Below, piece after piece: positions 8,808 to 18,623 of a stretch of DNA of 64,000 nucleotides. Below the pieces are notes generated by a model that saw only the letters and a list, made by a program, of their open reading frames with translations, was not told the DNA's origin and ran no database searches. Both the position numbers and the translations under genes were made by a program. Position 1 is the stretch's first letter. The number at the start of each line of letters is the position of its first letter. Source of the stretch: Halorarum salinum (GTDB taxonomy: Archaea > Halobacteriota > Halobacteria > Halobacteriales > Haloferacaceae). Location: assembly GCF_013402875.1 (NCBI RefSeq), contig NZ_CP058579.1, positions 930,001 to 994,000 on the forward strand. Reading direction: 5' to 3'.

Positions 8808-9647
8808 ATGCAACTCGGTCGGATCAAAGCAGGTGGAAAGGAACGGATCGGTGTCTTCGGGAACGGAACGGTGCGGGACGTCAGCGAGGCCTTCGATTCG
8901 TTCCGCGAGGCTATCGCTCGTCCCGAGGAGGCCGCAGAGACAAACGGCGAGACGTTCGATGTTGCGGAAGTGACCTATCTCCCTCCAACGACTACCCGGA
9001 ACACCGTCTTCTGTGCCGGGCTCAACTATGAGGCACACGCCGAAGAGTCCGACATCGCGGTGCCAGACTGGCCGCTCATCTTCATGAAGCTCCCACAGAC
9101 CCTCGTCGGGCATCGTGAGCCGATCGCATATCACACCCGCGTGACGCAGGAGATCGACTATGAGGCCGAACTAGCGGCTGTTATCGGCGACACTGCACGC
9201 AACGTTCCGGTCGATGAGGCGCTCGACTACGTCGCAGGCTACACGATACTCAATGACACGTCCGCGAGAGACCTCCAACTCGGATTGCAGATGGGTGACG
9301 ATGCCCTGCTCGACTGGTTCTCGGGCAAGACGATGCAGGACACCACGCCCGTCGGACCGTACGTGGTCGTAGACGAGATCGACGATCCGCAAGACTTGGC
9401 GATCGAGTCGCGCGTCAACGGTGAAACGCTACAGGACGACTCGACGGCCATGATGATCCGGTCTGTCGCGGAACTCGTCTCGTTCATCTCGAGCCGGGTC
9501 GAACTGTCGCCCGGCGACATCGTGGCTACTGGAACACCCGAGGGCGTCGGGGCGTTCCAGGATATTAAACTCGAGCACGACGATACTGTCGACATCGAAG
9601 TCGAAGACATTGGCGTGTTATCGAACACCGTCCAGAAAGTCGAGTAG
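8808..9647 (+). CDS. Fumarylacetoacetate hydrolase family protein
   Basis: About 280 residues from ATG 8808 (MQLGRIKAGG); the upstream in-frame start at 8736 adds residues that do not match the family. The metal site of the FAH fold is visible: an E-x-E in IDYEAELAAVIG, and NDTSARDLQ; FMKLPQTLVGHREPI and GDIVATGTPEGVG are typical of the group. The fold includes acylpyruvases, 2-keto-3-deoxy acid dehydratases and hydratases of aromatic catabolism. A carbon-carbon hydrolase or oxaloacetate decarboxylase role on small keto acids is likely. It has no same-strand partner downstream: the next genes are the minus-strand Tct operon. Confidence 0.88.
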   Translation: MQLGRIKAGGKERIGVFGNGTVRDVSEAFDSFREAIARPEEAAETNGETFDVAEVTYLPPTTTRNTVFCAGLNYEAHAEESDIAVPDWPLIFMKLPQTLVGHREPIAYHTRVTQEIDYEAELAAVIGDTARNVPVDEALDYVAGYTILNDTSARDLQLGLQMGDDALLDWFSGKTMQDTTPVGPYVVVDEIDDPQDLAIESRVNGETLQDDSTAMMIRSVAELVSFISSRVELSPGDIVATGTPEGVGAFQDIKLEHDDTVDIEVEDIGVLSNTVQKVE

Positions 9648-9777
9648 TGCCGTCAGTCAGTTCGCGTTCGGCTTGTGTCGTGAACGAAACGGGACCCGTG
9701 AAGCAACTCAGATCGTCGGCTCAACCGTGATGAGCGATAAATAGACCGTGGAAGAGAGCGGGAATCCACCATCGAGG

Positions 9778-11256
9778 TCACGAGTCGGTGAGTTGCCGTT
9801 GGATGAACGGATACAGCAGTGACAACGCCGAGAGGATGAGGATGGTGAACGCGATCGGACTGGTGTAGAAAATCGCGAACGACCCGTCCGAAATTTGCAG
9901 GGACCGTCGAAAGTTCGACTCGGCAATCGGGCTTAGTATCATGCCCAAGACGAGCGGGACGAGGGGGTACTCCTGCATCAGAAGAACGTATCCGACGATC
10001 CCAGCGAGAATCATCACCCAGGCATCGAAGGGATTACCGCGGAGAGCGATCGACCCGACGACACAGAGCAAGAAGATCGATGGCCAGAGCAGACGTGGCG
10101 GGAACGATATGAGCCGAACCCACACGTGTGCACCCAGGAATCCCACGACGAGAATGACCAGATAGACGAGAAAGAAGCCGATGAAGATCCCGTAGACCAT
10201 ACTTGCATCGGACTCGAACATTCCGGGCCCTGGTGTAATCCCATGAACGAGAAGCGCGCCGATCAGAATCGCTGAGACAGCGTCGCCTGGGATACCCAAC
10301 GTGAGCGTTGGAATGAGGGCGCCCCCTGTACTGCCATTGTTCCCGGATTCCGCGGCGGCGATCCCTCGAATGTTACCGTCGCCAAATTCGGGGGTCCCAT
10401 CGGAAATCCACCGTTTCGCTTCATTGTATGTGACGAATGACGCCATATCACCACCAGCGCCTGGAATCGCACCGATGAGACTGCCCACCAATCCGGAACC
10501 GAGCGACGTGGCTGAAATCGTCCGGAGATCCTCCCAGGACGGAATCGTCCCGGAGATATCCTGACTGACCGCATTCTGCTTGATGCCCTTCCGGTAGTAG
10601 TTGAGCCCCTCGGCGACACCGAACAGTCCGATCATGACCGCGATGAACGCGAATCCCGCCGTCAATGCCGTCGTCCCGAACGTAAACCGTGGTGTTCCGA
10701 CGACAGGATCCAATCCAACAGTAGCGATGAGCATTCCGAGGAGGCCGGAGATGACTCCTTTAACCACCGAATCACCGCTAATACTCGCAATAATCGTCAG
10801 TCCAAACACCGCCAGCGCAAAGAACTCTGGTGACCTGAAATTCAACGCGATTTGAGCGACCTGGGGGGCGAATATCGCGAGGATTACCACGCTCGTCGCA
10901 CCTCCGATTACGGACGCGACGGTCGCAATCCCGATTGCACGACCAGCCTCACCTCGCTGTGCGAGGGGATATCCGTCGAACACGGTGGCGGCAGCACTTG
11001 GTGTCCCCGGGGTGCGAATAATAATCGCAGGGATCGACCCGGCGTACAACGCTCCGCCATAGATGCCAAGCAGGAGCATCATCCCCTCGATCGGTTCCAT
11101 CGCGAAGGTGAACGAGACGAGCACCGCGACGGTCATCGTCGCGGTCATCCCGGGAATCGAACCCATCAGAACACCGACTAACACGCCGGCGACAAGGAGG
11201 AGTAACGCGATGGGGGTGAACACCAGTATCGCACCCTCTATGAACGCTTCTAACAC
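9778..11256 (-). CDS. tctA: Tripartite tricarboxylate transporter, large membrane subunit
   Basis: A 492-residue very hydrophobic protein with about 11-12 membrane spans. TctA-specific motifs are clear: GSIPGMTATMTVAVL near residue 32, and GIYGGALYAGSIPAI with TPGTPSAAATVFDGYP at about 65-100; AIPGAGGDMASFVTYN and LTLGIPGDAVSAI are repeated versions in the second half, reflecting the internal duplication of the family. It moves an organic acid (citrate-like or other carboxylate) using an ion gradient, fed by the TctC binding protein. It follows tctB by 1 base on the minus strand. Confidence 0.93.
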   Translation of the reverse strand: MLEAFIEGAILVFTPIALLLLVAGVLVGVLMGSIPGMTATMTVAVLVSFTFAMEPIEGMMLLLGIYGGALYAGSIPAIIIRTPGTPSAAATVFDGYPLAQRGEAGRAIGIATVASVIGGATSVVILAIFAPQVAQIALNFRSPEFFALAVFGLTIIASISGDSVVKGVISGLLGMLIATVGLDPVVGTPRFTFGTTALTAGFAFIAVMIGLFGVAEGLNYYRKGIKQNAVSQDISGTIPSWEDLRTISATSLGSGLVGSLIGAIPGAGGDMASFVTYNEAKRWISDGTPEFGDGNIRGIAAAESGNNGSTGGALIPTLTLGIPGDAVSAILIGALLVHGITPGPGMFESDASMVYGIFIGFFLVYLVILVVGFLGAHVWVRLISFPPRLLWPSIFLLCVVGSIALRGNPFDAWVMILAGIVGYVLLMQEYPLVPLVLGMILSPIAESNFRRSLQISDGSFAIFYTSPIAFTILILSALSLLYPFIQRQLTDS

Positions 11257-11257
11257 A

Positions 11258-11788
11258 TCATTTCACCCTGGTTGGAGCTGCTGGAAGTTCAAGTAGTATC
11301 GGGATGACACGAGAGAGTGGCATAACGGGATTTTCCGGGAGTCGAACGTCGAATATTCCGGCAAACACGACGGATAGAACGAGCGGGAGGCCGACGGAGA
11401 TGAGAGCGATAATCCGGTAATCCGTCTCGCCCGAGTATCGGAGCAGGACGATGAGGAACAGGGCGGAAGCGATGAGGAATCCTAGAGTCGAGAGGCTGGC
11501 GACGAACAGCAGCAACAGCGCAGAAACCGTTGCGACAGTCTTCGCTGTCGACCGCGGAACCTCGTAGCGAACCTCCGTACCGCGTCTAATCGACAGGAGT
11601 AACTGGACAACTGAGAGAATCGCGATTCCAGCCAGGATAAGCCGCGGGAAGAACGCAGGACCGGGATCTGCTTCAGGTGGGCGACCCGAGACCAGTTGGC
11701 CGCTTAACGCGAACACCCCGATCGACATGAGTATCAAGAGCAGCGATCCTAGCTTTTCGGCGTGTCGTATCGTGATCGGTTGTGACAT
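11258..11788 (-). CDS. tctB: Tripartite tricarboxylate transporter, small membrane subunit
   Basis: A 176-residue protein with four predicted membrane helices (about 12-30, 43-60, 80-105 and 120-150), matching the TctB/DUF1468 layout. The N-terminal RHAEKLGSLLLILMSIG and central VSALLLLFVASLSTLGFLIASALF fit the family. It is the accessory membrane subunit required with TctA. It lies between tctC and tctA on the same strand: the gap to tctC is 66 bases and to tctA 1 base, the standard tctCBA order. Confidence 0.9.
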   Translation of the reverse strand: MSQPITIRHAEKLGSLLLILMSIGVFALSGQLVSGRPPEADPGPAFFPRLILAGIAILSVVQLLLSIRRGTEVRYEVPRSTAKTVATVSALLLLFVASLSTLGFLIASALFLIVLLRYSGETDYRIIALISVGLPLVLSVVFAGIFDVRLPENPVMPLSRVIPILLELPAAPTRVK

Positions 11789-11854
11789 AGGGTGCGTGAC
11801 GGAACTGGGTATGTTAGCAAAGATGGCTCAGCGGACCACGAATTGATATCGAGA

Positions 11855-12859
11855 TCACATACCTAACTCGTCAGTGAGGTCCTGGAATCGCTGGTAGTCC
11901 TGTTCCCAGAACTCCCCGAACTCCTCGGTATCGCGATAGATCGTTCCGAAGCCCTGTTCTGACATGAACGATTGGAACTGGTCGGTTTGGAACGCCTCAT
12001 AAAAGACGTCGTGGAGGAACTCGATTCGATCGTCCGGCGTTTCTGCTGGCACGGCGATACCGCGCCATGCCCCTAACGTGAAGTCGTACCCCTCCTCTTG
12101 CAACGTCGGAACATCCGGGAAATTGTCGTGCCGTTCGCTTTCCATGACGGCCAATAATTCGAGCGGGCCGTCCTCAACCTGTGGAGCGACCTCCGGGACG
12201 CTTGACGTCGTTGCATCCATTTCCCCGTTGACAACCGCTGTGGTCGCAGGTCCACCTCCGTCGTAGCCTACGTAATCTAACTCGATGTCGGCCTCGAGTT
12301 CGAATCCGACACCAGCGAGATGCCAAATTCCGCCCTCGCCGTCCGTGGAAACTTGAATCTCGCCGGGGTTGTTCGCTGCGTACTCGACGAACTCCTCGAG
12401 CGTGCCGTATGGTGCGTCCTCGTGAACAGCAATCCCTGCAGGATCGGAATTGAACTGCATGACGGGCTTGAAGTCATCTGGAGTGATGTCTGCAATCCCG
12501 AGCGGCTTGAAGATGCTCAACCCGATGGTCGCAATGCCGATTGTGTAGCCGTCAGGCTCCGAGTTCTTCCACTCGGTGAACCCTGTCACGCCACCGCCAC
12601 CGGTAACGTTCGTCACGTACATCGACGCATCCAGCTCTTCATCGGCGACGTCCACAATCTGGCGGCCGACCCGGTCTGTTCCCCCGCCCGCTGGGAACGC
12701 AACGATGACCTCGATATCCTCTGACGGATATTCGTCGTCACCCGTCATACAACCGGCGAGCGACAGCGTTACACCCGCGCCTGTAGCAGTCAGAAAGGAT
12801 CTGCGATCAGTGACAGTAATATTTCTACTCGGCCGTTGTGGTGAGCGATCATTCCCCAT
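11855..12859 (-). CDS. tctC: Tripartite tricarboxylate transporter substrate-binding lipoprotein
   Basis: 334 residues from ATG 12859. The frame is open to 12982, but a TATA-like element at 12883-12890 sits about 27 bases before 12859, fixing a leaderless start. The N-terminus has a Tat motif (DRRSFLTATGAG) and lipobox (LSLAGC), so it is exported folded and lipid-anchored. The mature part matches the Bug/TctC fold: VIVAFPAGGGTDRVGR, a PDGYTIGIAT stretch, and LQEEGYDFTLGAWRGIAVP. It captures the carboxylate substrate outside the cell for TctAB. First gene of the tctCBA operon. Confidence 0.93.
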   Translation of the reverse strand: MGNDRSPQRPSRNITVTDRRSFLTATGAGVTLSLAGCMTGDDEYPSEDIEVIVAFPAGGGTDRVGRQIVDVADEELDASMYVTNVTGGGGVTGFTEWKNSEPDGYTIGIATIGLSIFKPLGIADITPDDFKPVMQFNSDPAGIAVHEDAPYGTLEEFVEYAANNPGEIQVSTDGEGGIWHLAGVGFELEADIELDYVGYDGGGPATTAVVNGEMDATTSSVPEVAPQVEDGPLELLAVMESERHDNFPDVPTLQEEGYDFTLGAWRGIAVPAETPDDRIEFLHDVFYEAFQTDQFQSFMSEQGFGTIYRDTEEFGEFWEQDYQRFQDLTDELGM

Positions 12860-12882
12860 AGTAACTATCGCCAAATGGTCTT

Positions 12883-12890
12883 CTATAAAC
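12883..12890 (-). promoter_or_regulatory. TATA-like element of tctC
   Basis: Plus-strand ctataaac (minus-strand gtttatag). Its centre is about 27 bases from the tctC ATG, the archaeal spacing for a leaderless mRNA. Confidence 0.6.
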
Positions 12891-13335
12891 GTTCTGGTTG
12901 AGTGATCGTCGACCCCCTTTGGGGAGTTCGATACGTTTCTGTCACGAATGTGACTGCCTCTCACGGTCATCGACCCGAGCACTCACAATGCGCTGAAACT
13001 ACGATTTTTACTGAATCCGGGTCTCCTCGTGTTCCTTCCGAAGAGATCAACGAATGCAATCGCCTCCTCCGTGAGGGTTCAGGACAGGTACCACTCGTCC
13101 GAGCGAGAAATACGGTTCGAGGTCCGGTCGGGATTGTCGAGACATCCGACGAAAACTGCTTCAGCGATGCGGCTACGCTGCGCCTCGTGGCTGGAGTTCC
13201 GGGGGTGGACGAGTGAGTCGACGGCGTCGATCCGTTATACCGTCTCCTCTATGAGTGCGTTCTTATGGTTATTTGAACTACCATCTCATCATTGGGTTCT
13301 CTCAGTAATGCGGTTCCGGTACATGCGATTGCCCA
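12891..13335. other. Intergenic region
   Basis: Between the tctC promoter and the 3' end of an enolase-family gene on the same strand. A frame at 12902-13216 on the plus strand gives partly protein-like sequence towards its end but has no recognised domain, no clear promoter and no partner; it is left unannotated. Terminator signals for the enolase gene are not obvious. Confidence 0.35.
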
Positions 13336-14445
13336 CTACCCGATCCGGTACTGTTCGAGTTTCCCCTCGTCGACCGAGACGCCGAGTCCAGGGCCGTCAG
13401 GGACCGCCATCGTCCCCTCGGAGACGGTGAGTGGGTTTTCGAGCAGGTAGTCCTCCCAGGCAGGGTACACCGTATCCACCGCGAGGTTGATCGCCGTCGT
13501 ACTCGCTACAGCGTGCAATACGGCAGCCTTCTTGATCCCGAGGTCGAACCCGTCGTGGTGGGCCACCGAGATCCCATGTTCGGCGGCGACAGCGGCCTGT
13601 GATTTGAGTGCGAGAATACCACCCGCCGGGACGAGATCGACGACTGCGACGTCGATCGCGTCCTCGCCGAGAAGGTGCGAGAGGTTTCGCGGGAAATACG
13701 CGTCCTCGTTGATCCCGATCGGCGTCGAGAGACGGTTCCGAAGCCGCTTGTACGTTCCGAACGTATCGATGCGGACCGGTTGCTCCAAGTACTGAAGATA
13801 TATCCCGGCGTCTTCCAATCGAGCACCGACGCGAACCGCATCCTCGAAGGTCCACCCCTGATTCGGGTCGAGCCGGAACTCCAGGTTCCCATCGACCTCC
13901 TCGTGCATCGCAACGACCCGCTCTACGTCCGTCTGCCAATCACGCCCAGCTTTCAGTTTGAGGACATCATACCCCTGATCGAGCGCCATTGAGGCGTACG
14001 TTCGCGAGCGTTCCGGACTGAGGATCCCGAGCGTACTCGCAACGGGAACGTGGTCGGATGCCTTCCCGCCAAGGAGTCGGTGAAGCGGTGCGTCGAGATG
14101 CTTTCCCAGGGCGTCCCACATCGCCATCTCGACACCGGCGATGTAGGAATTGAGATCGAGATACTCGTAGTGAAACCCGCTGACGAACGACTCGATCTCC
14201 CACACAGAGCGGCCAATGACCTGCGGGATTACGTCGTTTCTGAGGAGCCCCATCGTCGATTCGACCGAAGGAGAGGGTCGAATCTCCCCCCAGCCTTCGA
14301 TACCAGTCTCCGTACAGAGACGAATCAGTACCCGTTCCACTCGTTCAACCGAGGAGAACTTGCCCTGATATGGCGCGATTCCGCCGTCTTCCAGCGAGTC
14401 TACGTTCATCTCGACTGGGATCACATCTACATCCGTTACTTCCAT
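13336..14445 (-). CDS. Mandelate racemase/muconate lactonizing enzyme family protein
   Basis: A 369-residue enolase-superfamily enzyme. The lysine motif KLKAG lies on strand 2 of the barrel, metal ligands are in LDPNQGW, QYLEQP and GINED, and a probable Asp-His pair is in VAVVDLVPAGG and SVAHHDGFDLG. The KxK plus D-H pattern is that of the mandelate-racemase branch, in which acids are racemised or dehydrated, rather than the muconate branch that uses a second lysine. It probably acts on a sugar acid or hydroxy acid. It lies downstream of the second peptide transporter on the same strand, with a 215-base gap. Confidence 0.88.
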   Translation of the reverse strand: MEVTDVDVIPVEMNVDSLEDGGIAPYQGKFSSVERVERVLIRLCTETGIEGWGEIRPSPSVESTMGLLRNDVIPQVIGRSVWEIESFVSGFHYEYLDLNSYIAGVEMAMWDALGKHLDAPLHRLLGGKASDHVPVASTLGILSPERSRTYASMALDQGYDVLKLKAGRDWQTDVERVVAMHEEVDGNLEFRLDPNQGWTFEDAVRVGARLEDAGIYLQYLEQPVRIDTFGTYKRLRNRLSTPIGINEDAYFPRNLSHLLGEDAIDVAVVDLVPAGGILALKSQAAVAAEHGISVAHHDGFDLGIKKAAVLHAVASTTAINLAVDTVYPAWEDYLLENPLTVSEGTMAVPDGPGLGVSVDEGKLEQYRIG

Positions 14446-14660
14446 GATCGGGTTGACGTATCGACCAAGACCACTTCAATGCGTGCATCAACCCCCCACT
14501 GGGACTGAGAAAAAGGGTCGGGGAGTCGACGCGGTACCACCCGAAACCCGTTGAAGGGCCGCTGAGAGCACCCGTGAGGCTTTCAGATCCGTGGTTCGAG
14601 GGGACGATCTGCGCCACGCACCAGGTGATGCTATCCGGCGTTCTAGTTCACGTGCTCATG

Positions 14661-15680
14661 TCATGACTGCTCCAGGGGGTGATAACACGCGACGTCGCGG
14701 TCCGACTCACCCCTCGAGATCAGCGCGGGTTCCGACTCCTTGCACTCCTCGGTCGCGTACGCACAGCGCGGGTGGAATCGACACCCGGTGGGGATATTAG
14801 TGGGACTTGGGACCTGTCCCTCCAGTTTCCCCCACGAGCGGGTCGCGTCAGGATTTGGATTGGGAACCGACTCGAGTAGTGCCTCCGTGTACGGATGAGC
14901 AGGTTCGTGGATTACCTCGTCGGTCGGTCCGGACTCCACGATGTTACCGAGGTACATGATCATCGTCCGGTCGGCGAGATAGTTGATCGTCGAGAGGTCG
15001 TGGGAGATATACAGGATCGACAGGTCCCGCTCCGCCTGCAAGCGCTCGAACAGGTGGAGAATACCGGTTCGCACGCTCACGTCCAGCATGGACACCGGTT
15101 CGTCTGCCACCAGGAAATCCGGATCGAGGATGATCGCACGGGCGATGCACACCCGCTGTCGCTCCCCGCCGGACAGCTCACCCGGTAGTTTATCGAGATA
15201 CTTCTCGGGTGGGGCGAGTCCAACTTCCTCGAGCGTTTCGATCGTCCGATCGGTTCGGGACTCCCGATCGCCGATTCCGTGTATCTTCAGGGGTTCGGAA
15301 ACGATCCGAGCGACGGGGAACCGTGGGTTCATCGCTTCGTACGGATCCTGAAATATCACCTGTGCCTTCCTCCGGAACTCGTTCATCTCGGCTTTCCCGA
15401 ACTCCGTCAACTCCTCCCCGTCGAAGAGAATCCGCCCGCCGGTCGGTTTCTGTAACCCGACGAGGAGTTCCCCGAGCGTCGATTTCCCACAGCCGCTCTG
15501 TCCCGCGAGCCCGACGATTTCACCACGTTCGATGGTGAAATCCACGTCGTCGACTGCTTTGAGATAGTCCGGCTCGGAGAACAGGGTCGAAAGTATCGAT
15601 CCTTCTCCCTGAGACGCGAACCACTTGCGGAGGTCCTGTACTTCGAACAGGTTCCTCGACTGAACTTCCGTGCTCGACAT
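14661..15680 (-). CDS. dppF: Peptide ABC transporter ATP-binding protein, DppF type (second system)
   Basis: 339 residues from ATG 15680 (MSSTEVQSRN), one base after the dppD stop; the frame is open further upstream but only shadows dppD. Walker A GQSGCGKST (60-68), signature LSGGERQR (169-176), Walker B FLVADEP (189-195), and the C-terminal CRFHPRCAYATEEC cysteine motif of oligopeptide transporters. It is the last gene of a five-gene minus-strand operon (binding protein, DppB, DppC, DppD, DppF). It is a clear paralogue of the gene at 2365-3420. Confidence 0.93.
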   Translation of the reverse strand: MSSTEVQSRNLFEVQDLRKWFASQGEGSILSTLFSEPDYLKAVDDVDFTIERGEIVGLAGQSGCGKSTLGELLVGLQKPTGGRILFDGEELTEFGKAEMNEFRRKAQVIFQDPYEAMNPRFPVARIVSEPLKIHGIGDRESRTDRTIETLEEVGLAPPEKYLDKLPGELSGGERQRVCIARAIILDPDFLVADEPVSMLDVSVRTGILHLFERLQAERDLSILYISHDLSTINYLADRTMIMYLGNIVESGPTDEVIHEPAHPYTEALLESVPNPNPDATRSWGKLEGQVPSPTNIPTGCRFHPRCAYATEECKESEPALISRGESDRDVACYHPLEQS

Positions 15681-15681
15681 C

Positions 15682-16710
15682 TTACTGCTCCCCCTCAACT
15701 GCGAGCCAAACATCGGACGATTCTCCACGCTGCCTGAACTCGGTTGCCTGATCTGTGTAGTGGCACTTTGCCCGTTGCCCATCACCCACGTCCACGGTCG
15801 GCGGTTCGACGGAGTCACACTCCTGTGTGGCAAACGGACAGCGGGCCTTGAACCGACAGCCCATCGGTGGATCCCGGAGATCCGGTGGTGACCCCGGGAT
15901 ACTCACCAGACGTGACTTACTGCTCCCACGCTCCAGTGATGGGAACGCGTTTTTCAGACCGATCGTGTACGGATGATTGCTGTTGTTGAACACGGACGAC
16001 GTACGCCCGAACTCCATTACTCGTCCCCCATACATCACCGCGATCTTGTCTGCGACTTCGGCGACGACGCTCATGTCGTGGGTGACGAGGACGATCGCAC
16101 AGTTCACCTCGTCTTGAATCTCGGACAGGAGCTTGAGAATCTCGTCTTGAATGACGACGTCGAGGCCAGTCGTTGGCTCGTCCGCGAGGATGAGGGAGGG
16201 TTCGAGTGCAAGCGCGAGCGCGATCACGGCACGCTGCCGTTGCCCACCCGAGAGTTCGTGCGGGTAGTCGTACAGCCGTTCGGAATCGAGCCCAACGTTG
16301 TTCAGGAGCTCTTCGGCCCGGTCCATCGCATCCCGTTCCGACGCCTCGGTGTGTGTCTGAATCACCTCGACGATCTGTGATCCGATGCGGTACACCGGAT
16401 CGAGCGACGCCATCGCGTTCTGTGGAATATACGAGATCTCCTTCCACCGTATCCTGTCGTTCAGTTCCTCGTTGGAGAACTGGGTCAGATCATCCCCCTT
16501 GAATCGGAGCTCGCCGTCCGCGACCGATCCGTTCGAATCGAGAATATCGATGAGTGATTTGATGATCGTCGATTTTCCGCTACCGCTCTCGCCGACGATG
16601 CCGAGAGTTTCCCCCGGTTCGACGGATAGGTCGACCCCATCGACTGCCCTGATGGTCGCTCCGTCTTCCTCGTACACAACGCCCAGATTCTCTATTTCGA
16701 GTAGTGTCAT
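15682..16710 (-). CDS. dppD: Peptide ABC transporter ATP-binding protein, DppD type (second system)
   Basis: A 342-residue ATPase with Walker A GESGSGKST (40-48), signature LSGGQRQR (153-160), Walker B LILADEPT (173-180), and THDMSVVAEV H-loop. The C-terminal CRFKARCPFATQEC motif is the oligopeptide-transporter domain. It is paralogous to the gene at 1314-2372. It is preceded by dppC with a 9-base gap and followed by dppF with one base, so the set is one transcription unit. Confidence 0.93.
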   Translation of the reverse strand: MTLLEIENLGVVYEEDGATIRAVDGVDLSVEPGETLGIVGESGSGKSTIIKSLIDILDSNGSVADGELRFKGDDLTQFSNEELNDRIRWKEISYIPQNAMASLDPVYRIGSQIVEVIQTHTEASERDAMDRAEELLNNVGLDSERLYDYPHELSGGQRQRAVIALALALEPSLILADEPTTGLDVVIQDEILKLLSEIQDEVNCAIVLVTHDMSVVAEVADKIAVMYGGRVMEFGRTSSVFNNSNHPYTIGLKNAFPSLERGSSKSRLVSIPGSPPDLRDPPMGCRFKARCPFATQECDSVEPPTVDVGDGQRAKCHYTDQATEFRQRGESSDVWLAVEGEQ

Positions 16711-16719
16711 TGGTATCTA

Positions 16720-17634
16720 TTACCTGATCTGCGGGTTGGTTACGTCTTCGATGCCACGGGAGATGTAGAAGAACGAGACGACGAGCGCCGTAATGCTCAG
16801 GCCCGGGGGGAGAACCCACCACCAGGCGACGGCGATTGCGCCACTCGAGAAGGTGAGCTGTAGCATGACCCCCCAACTCATCATCTCCGTCGCCCCAAGC
16901 CCCAGGAACGATACTCCGGCCTCGAGCAAAATGGCCGATCCCATCACGAACGTCCCTTCGACTAACATTATCGGCACGAGAATGGGGGCGATGTGGAGAA
17001 ACATGATGCGGAAGTCGCTCGCCCCGGCTGCCCGCGCAGCTTTCACGAACGGCTGTTCCGACAACGACATCGTCTCCGACCTGATGAGACGGGCCGCTGT
17101 ACGCCACAGGACCAGTATCATCGCGATGATAACTGTCCAGACCGAACTGCCATAGAACAAGGCCACCACCAGGACGAGTGGCGTCGCGGGGATCGCATAG
17201 AGGATATCCACGACGCGCATGAGCACCAAGTCGACGATCCCCTTGTAATACCCGGCGACGAGTCCGACGGTGGTTCCGATCATGATGACGGATAATCCGG
17301 AGAGGAACCCAACCAGTAACGAGACACGGCTCCCGTAGATCCACTGGCTCATGATGTCCTGTCCGAGGTGATTCGTTCCCATGGGAAACTCGGCACTCGG
17401 TGACTGTAGCGTCGCGACCCCCCCGTCCTCCGCGTATACCGTCTCCGTTGGTTCGTACGGTGCCAGGAATGGTGCGAAGATGGCCATGAACAGGGTGATC
17501 CCAACGATAGTCGCGCCGATCACTGCCATCCGATTCTGTCGGAAGACATCGATCGCTTCGACTAACCGTGACCGATAGTGGTCGAATTGGATCTGCTGGC
17601 TCGTGGAGAGGTTGTTCAGGACGGATCCGATCAT
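16720..17634 (-). CDS. dppC: Peptide ABC transporter permease, DppC type (second system)
   Basis: A 304-residue permease with about six membrane helices. The EAA loop is AARAAGASDFRIMFLHIAP, followed by a GVSFLGLG helix and the same WWWVLPPG segment seen in the first system. The hydrophilic N-terminus (LSTSQQIQFDHYRSR) is typical of DppC. The start overlaps the end of dppB by 4 bases (17631-17634). It forms the import channel with DppB. Confidence 0.92.
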   Translation of the reverse strand: MIGSVLNNLSTSQQIQFDHYRSRLVEAIDVFRQNRMAVIGATIVGITLFMAIFAPFLAPYEPTETVYAEDGGVATLQSPSAEFPMGTNHLGQDIMSQWIYGSRVSLLVGFLSGLSVIMIGTTVGLVAGYYKGIVDLVLMRVVDILYAIPATPLVLVVALFYGSSVWTVIIAMILVLWRTAARLIRSETMSLSEQPFVKAARAAGASDFRIMFLHIAPILVPIMLVEGTFVMGSAILLEAGVSFLGLGATEMMSWGVMLQLTFSSGAIAVAWWWVLPPGLSITALVVSFFYISRGIEDVTNPQIR

Positions 17635-18623
17635 GCTTCTACCCCCGTGTCCGCGACCCGCGGATCGACATATACGGACAGGATGTCCACGAGGAAGTTA
17701 AGCACGATTATCGCCACGGAGATGATCGTGAAGGCTCCCTGGGCGACGGGGTAATCGCTGGCCCGGACAGCCGTCCACATCGCCTGCCCGACACCCGGCC
17801 AGGAGAACACCGTTTCGAGGATGATCGACCCTCCGAACGCGAAGCCGAACGCGAGCGCCATGTAGTGGACGAGCGGGAGGAGTGCGTTCCGGGCTCCATG
17901 CCGGTACATGATGCTCCGTTCAGGGATCCCCTCGGCCCGCTTTAGCTTGATGAAATCCGAGCCGATGAGATCGATCATGTTGTTCCGCATGATCAGCGTC
18001 GGTTGACTCAACCGCCAGAGCGCGAAGATCGCGATCGGAAGGATGGCGTGCCTGAGGAATTCGACCGAGAAAAAGCGGTCGAGCAACGAGATCTCCGTGT
18101 ACGTCGCGGAGTGCATCCCGGCCGCAGGTAGCCAGCCGAGCCAGAACGAGAAGACCATAATGCTGAGCATTCCCGTCCAGAATATCGGCGCTGCGAACGC
18201 AACCAAGACGAGTCCCGTCCCGTACGAGTCGAGACTCTCGTTCCGGTTCCACGCGAAGTTTGCTCCGATGAACGGCCCAAATGTGAACGCCAACAGCAAC
18301 GCCGGCACCGTGATCGAGAGTGTATTTAACGTTTTGTTCAATAGGAACGGAAGCACAGGACTCCCGTGCTGGAACGAGATCCCGAGGTTCCCCTGTGCTA
18401 CATTCTGGAGATAGATGATGTACTGTACATGTAGCGGTTCGGTGAGGCCATGCTGTTCGAGGATCGCTTGGCGGTCTGCCTCAGAAAAGCGTGGTGAAAC
18501 GAGTTGGCTGGCCGGGTCCCCTGGCATTAGCCTGAAGAGCACGAACAGAAGGGTGATTACTGCGAATAGGGATACGAGCATCAGCCCAAAACGCTGTAGG
18601 ATAAATTTCGTTTTCTGGTTCAT
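17631..18623 (-). CDS. dppB: Peptide ABC transporter permease, DppB type (second system)
   Basis: A 330-residue permease. N-terminal helix at about 10-30, the conserved RLMPGDPASQL after it, large periplasmic-type loop, then five further helices; the EAA loop is LKRAEGIPERSIMYRHGARN. It ends in FSWPGVGQAMWTAV and DILSVYVDPRV, like DppB. It follows the binding-protein gene by 88 bases and overlaps dppC. Together these components import peptides or related solutes. Confidence 0.93.
   Translation of the reverse strand: MNQKTKFILQRFGLMLVSLFAVITLLFVLFRLMPGDPASQLVSPRFSEADRQAILEQHGLTEPLHVQYIIYLQNVAQGNLGISFQHGSPVLPFLLNKTLNTLSITVPALLLAFTFGPFIGANFAWNRNESLDSYGTGLVLVAFAAPIFWTGMLSIMVFSFWLGWLPAAGMHSATYTEISLLDRFFSVEFLRHAILPIAIFALWRLSQPTLIMRNNMIDLIGSDFIKLKRAEGIPERSIMYRHGARNALLPLVHYMALAFGFAFGGSIILETVFSWPGVGQAMWTAVRASDYPVAQGAFTIISVAIIVLNFLVDILSVYVDPRVADTGVEA

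Noticed and set aside
12902-13216. Plus-strand ORF with partly protein-like end
   Set aside because: No recognised domain, starts inside the tctC promoter, no conservation evidence.
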